Shown here: positions 24,055-32,248 of the stretch, piece after piece
Numbering within the stretch: position 1 is the first letter of the stretch
How the letters are laid out: every line of letters begins with the position of its first letter
Assembly: GCA_006218035.1 (NCBI GenBank)
Contig: VBWC01000007.1
Span: forward strand, 1 to 64,000
Direction: 5' to 3'
Source of the DNA: Gammaproteobacteria bacterium
GTDB lineage: Bacteria; Pseudomonadota; Gammaproteobacteria; VBWC01
DNA length: 64,000 bases
Made by a program: the position numbers and the translations under genes
The notes under the pieces: generated by a model
What the model saw: only the letters and a program-made list of their open reading frames with translations
Told to the model about the DNA's origin: nothing
Databases searched by the model: none

Positions 24055-25350
24055 TCAGCTAACCGCCTTCGGGCCGAACACGATTTTACCATCGAGCAGC
24101 GTATGCGTGACCTTGCCGGTGAATTCCCAGCCGGTAAATGGCGTATTGCGCCCGCGGCTCACCATCCTGTCGGCCGACAGCATCCAGGTCGCGGCGGGGT
24201 CGAAGATGCATATGTCCGCCGCGTCACCGACCGCCAGCCGGCCGGCCTTGATGCCGAGTATGTCGGCCGGCATAAAGGTCAGCCGCGCGAGCATTTCGTT
24301 GAGTGACAGTACTTCGTCCTCCACCAGCCGCAGGCTTAGCGGCAGCAGCGTCTCGAGCGCCGATATGCCGGGTTCGGTTTCCGAGTACGGTGCGAGCTTG
24401 GCGTCCGATTCGTGCGGATAGTGATCGGAACACACGGCGGATATCGTGCTGTTCGCGACGCCCGCGCGCAGGCCGTCGCGGTCACGTTGTGTCCTGAGCG
24501 GCGGACGGACGTGGCTCATGCTGTTGAACAGGCCAAAATCCATTTCGGTCAGATGCAGGTGATGCGCCGTCACGTCGGCGGTAACCGCCAGGCCGTCATA
24601 CTGTGCGCGTCCCAGCATGCGCACCGCGCGCGCCGTCGACAGGTGGCAGAAATGCGCCTGGGTGCCAAGCTCCTCGATCAGTGCCACGTGCTGCGCAAAC
24701 GCGACGCTCTCGGCGGCGGCCGGGTTGCCGTACAAGCCGTAGCGCGTGCTGATAACGCCTTCATGCACGCAGGCGTTATTGCGCAGCCACGGGTCCTCGG
24801 CATGTATGAATACCGTCAGATCGTGGGTCGCGGCGTACTCCATCGCCCGGCGCATGATCAACGTGTTGGATATCGGCAGCAGCGCATTGCTGACGCCGAC
24901 GCAACCGATCTCTTTCAGCGCGCTCATCTCGCTTAGCTGATCGCCGGCGAGACCGCGCGTCAGCGCGCCGAGGGTGTAGATCTTGGCCTTGCCGGCCTGG
25001 CGCGCCCGTTGATAAATCAGCGTCGCCACCGCCGGCGTGTCGATCACCGGAGTCGTGTCCGGCAGGCAGCATAACGAGGTGATGCCGGCGCTGGCCGCCG
25101 CCGCGGTCTCGCTCGCGATCGTCGCCTTGTGCTCCTCGCCCGGTTCGGTCAGATGCACGCGCAGGTCGACAAGCCCCGGACAAACAATCCGGTTGGTGGC
25201 GTCGATCTCGCCTTCGACGACGAAGCCGTCCGGCGCCTTGCCGAGCGCGACGATACGGCCCTTGGCGATGAAAATATCCTGAACGCTGTCGATGTTATTC
25301 GCCGGATCGATGACCCGGCCGTTACGTATTCTCAGCTTGAGCTTCTTCAT
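24055..25350 (-). CDS. Dihydroorotase homologue, probably non-catalytic (PyrC')
   Basis: A 431-residue amidohydrolase of the class I dihydroorotase family. The metal motif D-x-H-x-H is altered: residues 62-70 read DLRVHLTEP, so the first His is Arg64 and the substrate-binding Arg of HLREP is Thr68. Other sites remain ([30 protein letters not shown]). In pseudomonads a similar inactive PyrC' sits directly after pyrB and holds the aspartate transcarbamoylase dodecamer together. Here the ATG overlaps the pyrB stop by 4 bases, which fits that structural role. Catalysis would then need another pyrC in the genome. Loss of activity is inferred from residues. Confidence 0.88.
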   Translation of the reverse strand: MKKLKLRIRNGRVIDPANNIDSVQDIFIAKGRIVALGKAPDGFVVEGEIDATNRIVCPGLVDLRVHLTEPGEEHKATIASETAAAASAGITSLCCLPDTTPVIDTPAVATLIYQRARQAGKAKIYTLGALTRGLAGDQLSEMSALKEIGCVGVSNALLPISNTLIMRRAMEYAATHDLTVFIHAEDPWLRNNACVHEGVISTRYGLYGNPAAAESVAFAQHVALIEELGTQAHFCHLSTARAVRMLGRAQYDGLAVTADVTAHHLHLTEMDFGLFNSMSHVRPPLRTQRDRDGLRAGVANSTISAVCSDHYPHESDAKLAPYSETEPGISALETLLPLSLRLVEDEVLSLNEMLARLTFMPADILGIKAGRLAVGDAADICIFDPAATWMLSADRMVSRGRNTPFTGWEFTGKVTHTLLDGKIVFGPKAVS

Positions 25351-26330
25351 TTCTCACCCGCCCCGGCACCGACCGGATGGCGCTGCATCGCCATCGACAT
25401 GACCGCCATGCGCACGGCGATGCCATGCGTCACCTGCTGCAGGACGACGGACCGCGGGCCGTCGGCGACGGCGGAATCCATCTCGACGCCGCGATTGATC
25501 GGTCCCGGATGCATCACGATCGCGTCCGGCTTCGTCACCGCGAGTTTTTCCCCGGTCAGCCCGTATAACCGGAAGTACTCGTGCTCGCTCGGCAGCATCG
25601 CGCCGAGCATGCGCTCCTTCTGCAGGCGCAGCATGATGACGACGTCGACACCGCGCAGTCCCTCGCGCAGGTCGTGATAGACATGCACGCCGAGCGACTC
25701 CGGCTTGACCGGTATCAGCGTCTGCGGCCCGATCACGCGGATTTCAGGCACACCCAGCGTGGTCATCGCATGTATCTGTGAGCGCGCGACGCGCGAATGG
25801 AGGATGTCGCCGACGATGGCGACCGTCAGCCGCGTGAAATCGGGCTTGTGGCGGCGGATGGTGAACATGTCGAGCAGCGCCTGCGTCGGATGGGCGTGCT
25901 GGCCGTCGCCGGCGTTGATGACGCTGGTATGCGGCGATACATGCCGGGCGATAAAATGCGCGGCACCGCTTTCGGAGTGCCTGACGACAAACATATCGCA
26001 GTGCATCGCCTCGAGATTATGCAGCGTGTCGAGCAGCGTTTCGCCCTTGCTGGTGGCCGATGTCGACAGGCTGAGATTCAGCACGTCCGCCGACAGGCGC
26101 TTGGCCGCGAGTTCGAAGGTGGTGCGCGTGCGGGTGCTGGCCTCGAAAAACAGATTAACGATGGTTTTGCCGCGCAGCAGGGGGACTTTCTTGACGGATT
26201 GCGCGGTTACGCCGGAAAAGGATTCGGCGGTATCGAGGATTTCGGTGAGCAGCGTGCGGCTCAGGCCTTCAATAGTCAGGAAATGGCGCAGCCGCCCGTT
26301 TTCGTCCAGCTGGATATCCTGTTGTATCAT
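25347..26330 (-). CDS. pyrB: Aspartate carbamoyltransferase catalytic subunit
   Basis: A 328-residue enzyme making N-carbamoyl-aspartate from aspartate and carbamoyl phosphate. The carbamoyl-phosphate site is [13 protein letters not shown]; other conserved parts are [26 protein letters not shown] and MHPGPINRG. An N-terminal extension before LTIEGLS is typical of the pseudomonad class, which pairs with PyrC'. The start at 26330 follows GAGG, although the spacing is very short. It lies downstream of pyrR and overlaps the dihydroorotase-like gene. Confidence 0.95.
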   Translation of the reverse strand: MIQQDIQLDENGRLRHFLTIEGLSRTLLTEILDTAESFSGVTAQSVKKVPLLRGKTIVNLFFEASTRTRTTFELAAKRLSADVLNLSLSTSATSKGETLLDTLHNLEAMHCDMFVVRHSESGAAHFIARHVSPHTSVINAGDGQHAHPTQALLDMFTIRRHKPDFTRLTVAIVGDILHSRVARSQIHAMTTLGVPEIRVIGPQTLIPVKPESLGVHVYHDLREGLRGVDVVIMLRLQKERMLGAMLPSEHEYFRLYGLTGEKLAVTKPDAIVMHPGPINRGVEMDSAVADGPRSVVLQQVTHGIAVRMAVMSMAMQRHPVGAGAGEK

Positions 26331-26418
26331 GCCTCGTCTGAAGAATCGCGACCGGTCACCGCATTGTGGCGGCCCATTGTAGCGGTTCGTACTGAAGTTT
26401 TCACAGGGTTTTTGCCGG

Positions 26419-26931
26419 CTATTTTTCCGGCGCCGCGCTGATGCTGAGCGCGAGTCCGTCGGGACCGGCGAGCTTGATGTGCTGGTCCGGCCGGAGAGCG
26501 ATGCGCGTACCGGTGATATCCGCCTGGATCGGCAGTTCACGCCCGCCGCGATCGACCAGTACGGCGAGCGTCACCGACGCCGGCCGGCCGTAATCGAAGA
26601 TTTCATTCAGCGCCGCGCGTATCGTCCGGCCGGTATAGAGCACGTCATCGACCAGCACGATATGGCGGTCGTCCACAGTAACCGGCAGGTTGGACGGTTT
26701 TACCTGCGGGTTCATGCCGATGCGGGTGAAGTCGTCGCGGTAAAACGAGATATCCAGCGTGCCCAGCGGTTCGTCCAGCGCGAGCAGGCGATGCAGTCGC
26801 TCTGCCACCCATACGCCGCCGCTGTGTACGCCGATCATGATCGGCTTGTCGATGTGCTGCTCGCGAAGACGCGCGCCCAGCGCGTCCGCCATGCCGGAAA
26901 TCAGCTGCTTGACATCGTTCGGTATCGTCAT
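26419..26931 (-). CDS. pyrR: PyrR-like regulator/uracil phosphoribosyltransferase
   Basis: A 170-residue type I phosphoribosyltransferase. The PRPP loop is [18 protein letters not shown] and the N-terminal half carries [15 protein letters not shown]. PyrR proteins bind pyr mRNA in Gram-positive bacteria and also have weak uracil phosphoribosyltransferase activity; in gammaproteobacteria the regulatory role is less clear. It sits in the conserved order yqgE-ruvX-pyrR-pyrB-pyrC', 3 bases after ruvX. Confidence 0.92.
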   Translation of the reverse strand: MTIPNDVKQLISGMADALGARLREQHIDKPIMIGVHSGGVWVAERLHRLLALDEPLGTLDISFYRDDFTRIGMNPQVKPSNLPVTVDDRHIVLVDDVLYTGRTIRAALNEIFDYGRPASVTLAVLVDRGGRELPIQADITGTRIALRPDQHIKLAGPDGLALSISAAPEK

Positions 26932-26934
26932 CGG

Positions 26935-27429
26935 TCAATCCTGGTGCCGGTCGTCGGCGCTGTCATCGGTCGCGCGCAACGACGGCTCGTTGTGCGGGTC
27001 GGTCAGCCACGTTTGCAAAATCACCTGCGCGGCGACCATGTTAACCTGATCCCGGTAATCCGCGCGATTCTCCGCCGATCGGCCTTCGGCGGAGCGCAAG
27101 CGGTACTTCGCCTCCACCGACGACAAACGCTCATCGGCGGTGTGTACCGGCAGCCGACAACGCTCATGCAACTGGTTGGCGAAGCGTTGCGCGGCGCGGG
27201 ACATGCCCTGGACGGTGCCGTCCATATTTAATGGAATACCCACGACCAGCGCATCCGGGCGCCAGGTCTGTACCAGTTTTTCGATCGCGCTCCAGTCCGG
27301 CTTGCCGTTCTGCAGCGTCGCGACCGTGGCCAAAGGGGAGGCGGTGCCGGTGAGTTCCTGGGCAACGGCCACCCCGATTCTGCGCCGGCCGTAATCGAAC
27401 CCGAGCAGGGTTCGATGGCCGCGCGTCAT
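26935..27429 (-). CDS. ruvX: RuvX/YqgF Holliday junction resolvase-like nuclease
   Basis: A 164-residue RNase H-fold protein: LLGFDYGRRRIGVAVAQ near the N-terminus (catalytic Asp), VVGIPLNMDG mid-protein, and VHTADERLSS with the second acidic site. Members process the 5' end of pre-16S rRNA and have been called Holliday junction resolvases. It starts in an ATGA overlap with yqgE. The frame is open far upstream, but that region is the yqgE gene. Confidence 0.92.
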   Translation of the reverse strand: MTRGHRTLLGFDYGRRRIGVAVAQELTGTASPLATVATLQNGKPDWSAIEKLVQTWRPDALVVGIPLNMDGTVQGMSRAAQRFANQLHERCRLPVHTADERLSSVEAKYRLRSAEGRSAENRADYRDQVNMVAAQVILQTWLTDPHNEPSLRATDDSADDRHQD

Positions 27430-27989
27430 GCGTGCCCGACCTCCCCGGAAAGCCGGGTCAGATCCACGCCGACCAGCGCCGCCGCCGCCGCCCAGCGTTT
27501 GTTGGTCGGCAGGTCGAACAGAATCTCGGCATTGGCCGGGCCGCTCAGCCACGCGTTCTCGGCGATCTCCTTTTCCAGCTGCCCCGGCCCCCAGCCGGCG
27601 TAGCCCAGCGCAATCAGCGATCGCTTCGGGCCCTCGCCAACGGAGATCGCCGCGAGGATATCGCGTGAGGTCGTCAGGCCGACAGTCGCGCTGATCTCCA
27701 TCATCGAATCCCAATCCCCGGGCAGTTCATGGATGACAAAGCCCCGCTCCGGCTGGACCGGCCCGCCGAGGTAGACCGGGCGGCTGGCGATTTCCACGTC
27801 GCGGACCTTGATATCCATCTGCTCCATCACGTCACCGAGCGCCAGCTCCATCGGATTGGTGATGACAATGCCCATCGCGCCTTCCTCATTGTGCTGACAG
27901 ATATAGGTCACGCTGTGGAAGAAGTTGGGGTCCGGCAGCGCCGGCATCGCGATCAGAAAATGATTCGTCAGTGTGAGCGTTTCCTTCAT
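27426..27989 (-). CDS. YqgE/AlgH family protein
   Basis: A 187-residue protein of the YqgE/AlgH (DUF179) family: LTNHFLIAMPALPDPNFFHSV at the start, NEEGAMGIVITNPM, and VYLGGPVQPERGFVIH. The function is unknown, though it is linked to transcriptional control of alginate in Pseudomonas. It is the first gene of the run toward pyrB and overlaps ruvX by 4 bases. The upstream side is occupied by the first copy of the Fic-flanking repeat, beginning 22 bases away. Confidence 0.92.
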   Translation of the reverse strand: MKETLTLTNHFLIAMPALPDPNFFHSVTYICQHNEEGAMGIVITNPMELALGDVMEQMDIKVRDVEIASRPVYLGGPVQPERGFVIHELPGDWDSMMEISATVGLTTSRDILAAISVGEGPKRSLIALGYAGWGPGQLEKEIAENAWLSGPANAEILFDLPTNKRWAAAAALVGVDLTRLSGEVGHA

Positions 27990-28010
27990 GTCGAATAGTA
28001 TGTTGGGTTA

Positions 28011-28368
28011 TCCCGCCAGCCGCAACCGGGTGTGGATACAAGGCGCAGCGAAACAACCGTGTTGTGCGCGCTGCCGTCCGGCAAATCTCTTTTCCCATCA
28101 ATGGGCATGGCGGCGCCCCCCAAAACCGGACCGACCGAGCAGGATGATCGGTCGATGGAGGTCGCGCGTTGAACGGCAAACGAATCAGCTCGGAGAACAT
28201 CATCGGCATGCCGAAAGCGCATGGAGCGGGGTGACGGAAACCGGGTACGGCGGCGTGGTGAAAATGGTGCCACCCACCGCAACACTGCAATAATAGTGTC
28301 TTGCATGACGACATCCTGTCGACAACGAATGAGCCGGCGATTGCGAGGCCTGACCCGCGGATTACGAG
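28011..28368. repeat. Imperfect direct repeat flanking fic, copy A
   Basis: About 358 bases closely related to 29724-30078 in the same orientation. Matching stretches include TCCCGCCAGCCGCAACCGG, GAACATC(A/G)TCGGCATGCCGAA and GTGTCTTGCATG(A/G)CGAC followed by ATCCTGTCGAC. On the minus strand both copies can be read as AFGMP(M/T)MFS(E/A)LIR, then ARPP and PARSVR, so this may be a decayed or tiny protein-coding repeat family rather than a plain non-coding repeat. No transposase is nearby. Confidence 0.75.
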
Positions 28369-28488
28369 GGCCTCGTCGGGTGCGCTCCGTGTATCCTTCT
28401 CTCTCTGGGAGTGCCGCTTGGTTCCCGCGCCGTTAGCCCGCACGAGACCACCAGAAAACGACCATGATTGCGTAGAGGACAGGTGCCC

Positions 28489-28559
28489 ATGTTCGAACAA
28501 GCCTTCAAAAATATCGACGACGTCCTGTGGGAAGAGGCGGCTGCACCAGCGAACTCGAT
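28489..28559 (+). pseudogene. hsdM relic (type I restriction methylase start)
   Basis: The sequence reads MFEQAFKNIDDVLWEEA, the conserved opening of type I restriction-modification methylase HsdM, with AGAGGACAGG before the ATG. After that a one-base loss shifts the frame: GGCTGCACCAGCGAACTCGA in the neighbouring frame gives the next conserved residues GCTSELD. The similarity then stops within 25 bases and the rest of the gene is missing. It is a broken remnant, immediately upstream of fic; Fic genes are common passengers in type I loci. Confidence 0.7.
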
Positions 28560-28591
28560 GCCTGCGCGGGAATGACGGGCTTTGAGGCGGC

Positions 28592-28620
28592 TTGACACAA
28601 AACTTGACTTATACTTGACA
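28592..28620 (+). promoter_or_regulatory. Three phased TTGAC repeats upstream of fic
   Basis: TTGAC occurs at 28592, 28604 and 28615, spaced 12 and 11 bases, about one helical turn each, ending 20 bases before the fic ATG. The array can serve as promoter -35 elements or as an operator. Fic proteins with a C-terminal winged helix can regulate their own gene, so autoregulation is possible. There is no direct proof. Confidence 0.45.
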
Positions 28621-28638
28621 CTTAATTAGCCTTTTCCC

Positions 28639-29646
28639 ATGGCTTATGTTCCGCAATTCACCATCACCCCAGCCCTGCTTGCTGAGGTAGAGCAGGTGGC
28701 GGCGTTGCGCGAGCGGATACAAAGCGCCGTGGTGGATCTTGCCTGGATACCTGCGCTCCAGAAAGACACACGCACGCGCAACGTTCACGCGTCGACGGCT
28801 ATCGAAGGAAACCCGCTGACCCTCGAACAGGTGCGCGCACTTGAGGAAGGGCGCGAGCTTTCTGCTTCCGGTGCGCGGCCCAGGCGGGAAGTCCTCAATT
28901 ATTTTGCCGGGCTGCGCTACGTGGAAAAAAACGCAGCCAAGAAAAACATCCGTCATGCGGACATTCTGGAGTTGCACCGGATTTTGGCCGGGGAGGTGAT
29001 GGATCAGGGCGAGGCCGGGAAATACCGGATGATAAACGTCCGGGTCGGGCAGTATCGTCCGCCCCCGCCTGATGCTGTTTCCGGGCTGATGTTTGAGTTG
29101 CTGGAGTGGTGGAACACGGCTGCAAAAAAACTTTCGCCGGTTCTCAGTTCAGCCATTCTGCATTACCGTTTCGAGGCTATCCATCCGTTTGCCGATGGCA
29201 ATGGGCGCACAGGCCGGGCACTCGCCTTGTGGGAACTCTACCGGCGCGGCTTCGACACGCATCACATTTTTTCGGTGGATGAGTATTACTGGGAAGACCG
29301 GCCAAAATATTACGCCGCGCTGCAAGGTGTGCGCGAGGCCGGGGAAGACGTGAGCGCATGGCTGGAATATTGCGCGGCGGGATTGCGGCAAACACTGGAG
29401 CGGGCATGGCTGCGGATACAAACCTTGCAGGTAAAGTCTGCGGACAAGCTGGTTTTGCGCCCAAGGCAGGAGCAGCTTCTTCATCTGCTTCGCGATCACG
29501 GTGGTATGGCTCCCGCTGAAATATGGGAGGCGCTGGGGGTGTCCAGACAGGGGGCGATGGATTTATTGCGCCCGCTGCTGGATGCGGGAGTGGTCGAGAA
29601 GGTCGGTGGAAATAAGACCGGGCGTTACGTTTTGCGAAAACCATGA
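28639..29646 (+). CDS. Fic family protein with C-terminal winged helix
   Basis: A 335-residue Fic enzyme, likely transferring AMP to a protein target. The catalytic motif HPFADGNGRTGR begins at His182. The N-terminal inhibitory helix motif STAIEGN (52-58) is also present, so it is a self-inhibited class II Fic. Upstream of the motif, GKYRMINVRVG forms the target-docking flap. The last ~65 residues (LHLLRDHGGMAPAEIWEALGVSRQGAM) form a winged helix, suggesting DNA binding and autoregulation. It lies between two direct repeats and beside an hsdM remnant, so it looks like accessory cargo. The target is unknown. Confidence 0.93.
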   Translation: MAYVPQFTITPALLAEVEQVAALRERIQSAVVDLAWIPALQKDTRTRNVHASTAIEGNPLTLEQVRALEEGRELSASGARPRREVLNYFAGLRYVEKNAAKKNIRHADILELHRILAGEVMDQGEAGKYRMINVRVGQYRPPPPDAVSGLMFELLEWWNTAAKKLSPVLSSAILHYRFEAIHPFADGNGRTGRALALWELYRRGFDTHHIFSVDEYYWEDRPKYYAALQGVREAGEDVSAWLEYCAAGLRQTLERAWLRIQTLQVKSADKLVLRPRQEQLLHLLRDHGGMAPAEIWEALGVSRQGAMDLLRPLLDAGVVEKVGGNKTGRYVLRKP

Positions 29647-29723
29647 ACAAAGCCGAAACTCGCGCTGAGGGCAGCGGGCCGGGGTGTGGTCTAAGGCAGT
29701 CGCATCCGGCGCGAGTATCCGAA

Positions 29724-30078
29724 TCCCGCCAGCCGCAACCGGCTGTGGATAAAAGGCGTAGCGAAACAGCAGTGTTGCGTATGTGCTCCCGCGCATCCGT
29801 GTTACGCGTCAATGCGTCTGACGGCGCCCCCGAAACCCGGACTGACCGAGCGGGGCTCCCCCCCTCGTTCCGGCCGGGAGGTCGTGCATCGAACGGTGCG
29901 CGGATCAGCGCAGAGAACATCGTCGGCATGCCGAACGCGCTTCAAGCGGGGGTGACGGCAACCGGGCGCGGCGGCATGGTGCCCACTGCAATAATCAATA
30001 ATAAAGTGTCTTGCATGGCGACATCCTGTCGACGCCGGATGAGTGGGCGATTGCGAGGCCTGCCCGGCGGACTACGCA
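29724..30078. repeat. Imperfect direct repeat flanking fic, copy B
   Basis: Second copy of the element at 28011-28368, same orientation, with small indels. It carries the longer version of the middle (CGGGGCTCCCCCCCTCGTTC) missing from copy A. The minus-strand reading includes MPTMFSALIRAPFDARPP and VSLRLLSTAGCGWRDSD; the last words also appear in copy A in another frame (VVSLRLVSTPGCGWRD), so at least one copy has a frameshift. Confidence 0.75.
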
Positions 30079-30131
30079 CAAACGCTAGTGCATGCCGCGG
30101 ACTGACCTCTCGGCTGATCCATCACCGCGTT

Positions 30132-30289
30132 GTCATTCCCGCGAAAGCGGGAATCCATGGACGGGCGAGGCAGAGCGACGTCGGGAACAGCGGCCGGGGA
30201 ATCCAGTAACGCACTGCTTCGAAAGCGCTGGATTCCGGGTCTTCGCTACGCGCAGCCTGCCCCTGCGAAAGCAGGGGCCCGGAATGACG
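30132..30289. repeat. Dispersed palindromic repeat, copy 2
   Basis: Begins GTCATTCCCGCGAAAGCGGGAATCC, a perfect hairpin, then CTGGATTCCGG, CTTCGCTACGCGCAGCCTG, and a second hairpin CCCCTGCGAAAGCAGGGG ending GGAATGACG. The centre and right end match 33748-33860 almost word for word. This type of ATTCCC/GGGAAT element is widespread in proteobacterial intergenic regions. Confidence 0.65.
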
Positions 30290-30531
30290 ACATATCAGAG
30301 TTGCCTTAGGGCGTAATTACCGGAGGAACAATCCGCAAGTGATTGCTTTGGTTTTGACGACCCGGATGCTACGTACCATACTCGCGCAAAACAACGCACG
30401 AGCTAGGGTGTCGAACACATGTTGAGCCACCGCTCTACGCTTCGCAGTCGATATTTTTTCAAGAAATTTTGCCGGTATTGCACAAAGGGTGCGAGATTCC
30501 AGAGTGTGGCCCAACCCTGAGTTAGAGTCTA

Positions 30532-30601
30532 CACGCGGCTCAAGTACAGTGACACTCTCGTAGCGTCTTAACCACGTGGCGATCAACTACGTTCGTTATG
30601 T
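30532..30601 (+). repeat. Degenerate attC-like hairpin upstream of the orphan cassette gene
   Basis: CACGCGGCTCAAG (30532-30544) pairs with CTTAACCACGTG (30567-30578) with one bulged base, and GTTATGT, close to the GTTRRRY core, ends the block at 30601. It shares CGGCTCAAG and GCGTCTTA with the better attC at 31091-31150. It would be the left boundary of the 156-residue gene's cassette. The arm-to-core spacing is abnormal, so it may be decayed or chance. Confidence 0.3.
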
Positions 30602-30622
30602 GTTTGGTGGAGTTATTTATTT

Positions 30623-31093
30623 GTGGCAATAAATGACGATGACCTGGAAATTTCGATATTAAAGGAATATATCGAACAATATGAACTTATCGGCGATAAG
30701 AATAGCAACAAGTGCGCACGTGAATTGGATATGAGGGAAGTTCTAAAAAAGATAACGGGTGATGCCGATCAAAATTTAGAGTCGAAAGCTTTACTTTGGC
30801 ATATTCGTTTAGCGCCTCGAAATCCTGGCAAATCTTTAGGCGTCTTAAGGCCATGTAGCGATAGTACAATAATGAATACGTCTCATAAATATCGCGCGCG
30901 TGCTTTTACAGATCCAATAAATAGCCAACCAGCCCCTGCGTGGGATCGAATTCGTGAGCTTCAGGGGACGTCGCAGGTAGGACGGGACAAACCAGAGGAA
31001 TTGCTCCAACTTAATCCAAATCTCTATGGTATTGGGTTAAATTTGAAAGAAGCATGGAGACGAATTGTCAAATTTTTTAAAAGAAATACATAA
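30623..31093 (+). CDS. Orphan integron cassette protein (156 aa)
   Basis: A 156-residue protein of no family I recognise. It is rich in charged residues at the start (DDDLEISILKEYIEQYEL), has no signal peptide or transmembrane helix, and ends in a basic helix (NLKEAWRRIVKFFKRNT). The coding sequence is clearly AT-richer than neighbouring chromosomal genes. It starts with GTG after GGTGGAG. Its TAA stop is the first part of the TAAC of an attC site, the usual arrangement for an integron gene cassette. Confidence 0.65.
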   Translation: MAINDDDLEISILKEYIEQYELIGDKNSNKCARELDMREVLKKITGDADQNLESKALLWHIRLAPRNPGKSLGVLRPCSDSTIMNTSHKYRARAFTDPINSQPAPAWDRIRELQGTSQVGRDKPEELLQLNPNLYGIGLNLKEAWRRIVKFFKRNT

Positions 31094-31150
31094 CCAACGG
31101 CTCAAGCACAACGCGCAAAAAGCGCGCGCGTCTTAGCCGAGCCGTTAGGC
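31091..31150 (+). repeat. Integron attC recombination site
   Basis: A 60-base imperfect palindrome beginning TAACCAACGGCTCAAGC, the same opening pattern as VCR-type attC sites, and ending GAGCCGTTAGGC with the core GTTAGGC at 31144-31150. Outer arms AACGGCTC (31096-31103) and GAGCCGTT (31139-31146) are perfect complements. An inner stem ACGCGC/GCGCGT closes a loop containing A5. The overlap with the upstream stop codon and the AT-rich flanking genes support it. No integron integrase is in the window. Confidence 0.75.
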
Positions 31151-31167
31151 GACAAGATACGACGCAT

Positions 31168-31974
31168 ATGAAGCGCGCATACCTAGAAACAAATGCAATC
31201 TCCCGCGCCGCTGATGAATTCATATCAGGACAACAACTGCGTAACATATTACGGTCGCGTGGGTTCACGCCGGTAATTGGGTTTCACACTATTTACGAGC
31301 TCGCCAAGACATTTCTTAACGAAAGCAAAGGTGAAGTCGCTAAAGAGCTTTTTCAAATTGTGGTGGCTCTTGAAGCCGAGTATTGCGAGGAATCACGCGA
31401 GATACTCAATCAAGAATTCAATCATTGCTTTGAAAGGAACCCCATTAACCCGTTTCTTGATGGTTGCAAAAAAACGGATACACTGAGTGAAGTGCGAAAA
31501 CTCGCTGACGGAGTCTTTGATGATTGCGCCAGAAACTTTATTGAGGCGCGTGAGAAAAATTTTCGCATAGACCATCCACAGATATCTCAGAACAATATTC
31601 AAGATTTTGCTAAAAATCCACCTACAAATCGGTTGCGCACGTTCGAAGAAGTCTTGGCCTACTACGCCAACGACATTCCTTCCATGGTCATACAAATTTT
31701 CGGGGGCAAGCCGTCACACGAACAAGCGCAGGGAGTTTTTAAATTGCTAGAGCACTACCCGGCAATAAGAGCAGCCGTCAGAGCAAACATGTTTCTCATT
31801 TACGTGCAGGTAGTACAGAAAGTTGTACCTGCCACGGACAAAGTCGACGACCATCGCCACGTAATTGAGGCATCGTATTGTGACGCGTTTATCACGAGTG
31901 ATACTCAATTGTTGAGAAACTTGAAGAAGATAAATCCGTGTCTCGAACCCGTATCATGGCAAACTCTTAGGTAG
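31168..31974 (+). CDS. PIN-like domain protein (268 aa)
   Basis: It begins KRAYLETNAIS, a PIN-type opening in which the usual Asp is Glu. An internal acidic helix HTIYELAKTF follows, and near the C-terminus there is VIEASYCDAFITSDTQLLRNL, the classic second half of a PIN nuclease site. It is longer than a typical VapC toxin (about 130 residues) because of a large helical insert, and I see no antitoxin gene beside it. It directly follows the attC, so it is probably the next cassette, although no attC is visible after it. It is AT-rich like the previous gene. RNase activity is inferred. Confidence 0.7.
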   Translation: MKRAYLETNAISRAADEFISGQQLRNILRSRGFTPVIGFHTIYELAKTFLNESKGEVAKELFQIVVALEAEYCEESREILNQEFNHCFERNPINPFLDGCKKTDTLSEVRKLADGVFDDCARNFIEAREKNFRIDHPQISQNNIQDFAKNPPTNRLRTFEEVLAYYANDIPSMVIQIFGGKPSHEQAQGVFKLLEHYPAIRAAVRANMFLIYVQVVQKVVPATDKVDDHRHVIEASYCDAFITSDTQLLRNLKKINPCLEPVSWQTLR

Positions 31975-32248
31975 CGGGTTCAAGCTATGAGCGGCCGGAG
32001 ACATCGGTTATTCCTGCGCGTCAGTCGGACACGCGCAAGCGCGCCGCCGTGCCAGGGCGCTGGGTATCCTGAAACAGTAAATCAAAGCGTCTCCACAAAA
32101 GAGCACGTGTCGTTCGGGAGAATCGCAGCGCACGCTGCTGATCGAGTCCTTCATGTTCACGGTAGGCGGGATTCTTCCGCCCGCGAGCTTGGACAACCGC
32201 GTGAGCAACCGCTACGCTTGCGTTCAACCAGGAACGGAGGGCTGAACT

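Noticed and set aside
30317-30586. 89-codon minus-strand frame before the cassette gene
   Set aside because: No motif, no ribosome-binding site, and it spans the attC-like hairpin; I could not tell it from chance.
31975-32248. A second attC after the PIN-like gene
   Set aside because: No palindrome with a GTTRRRY core was found; the right boundary of that cassette is unresolved.
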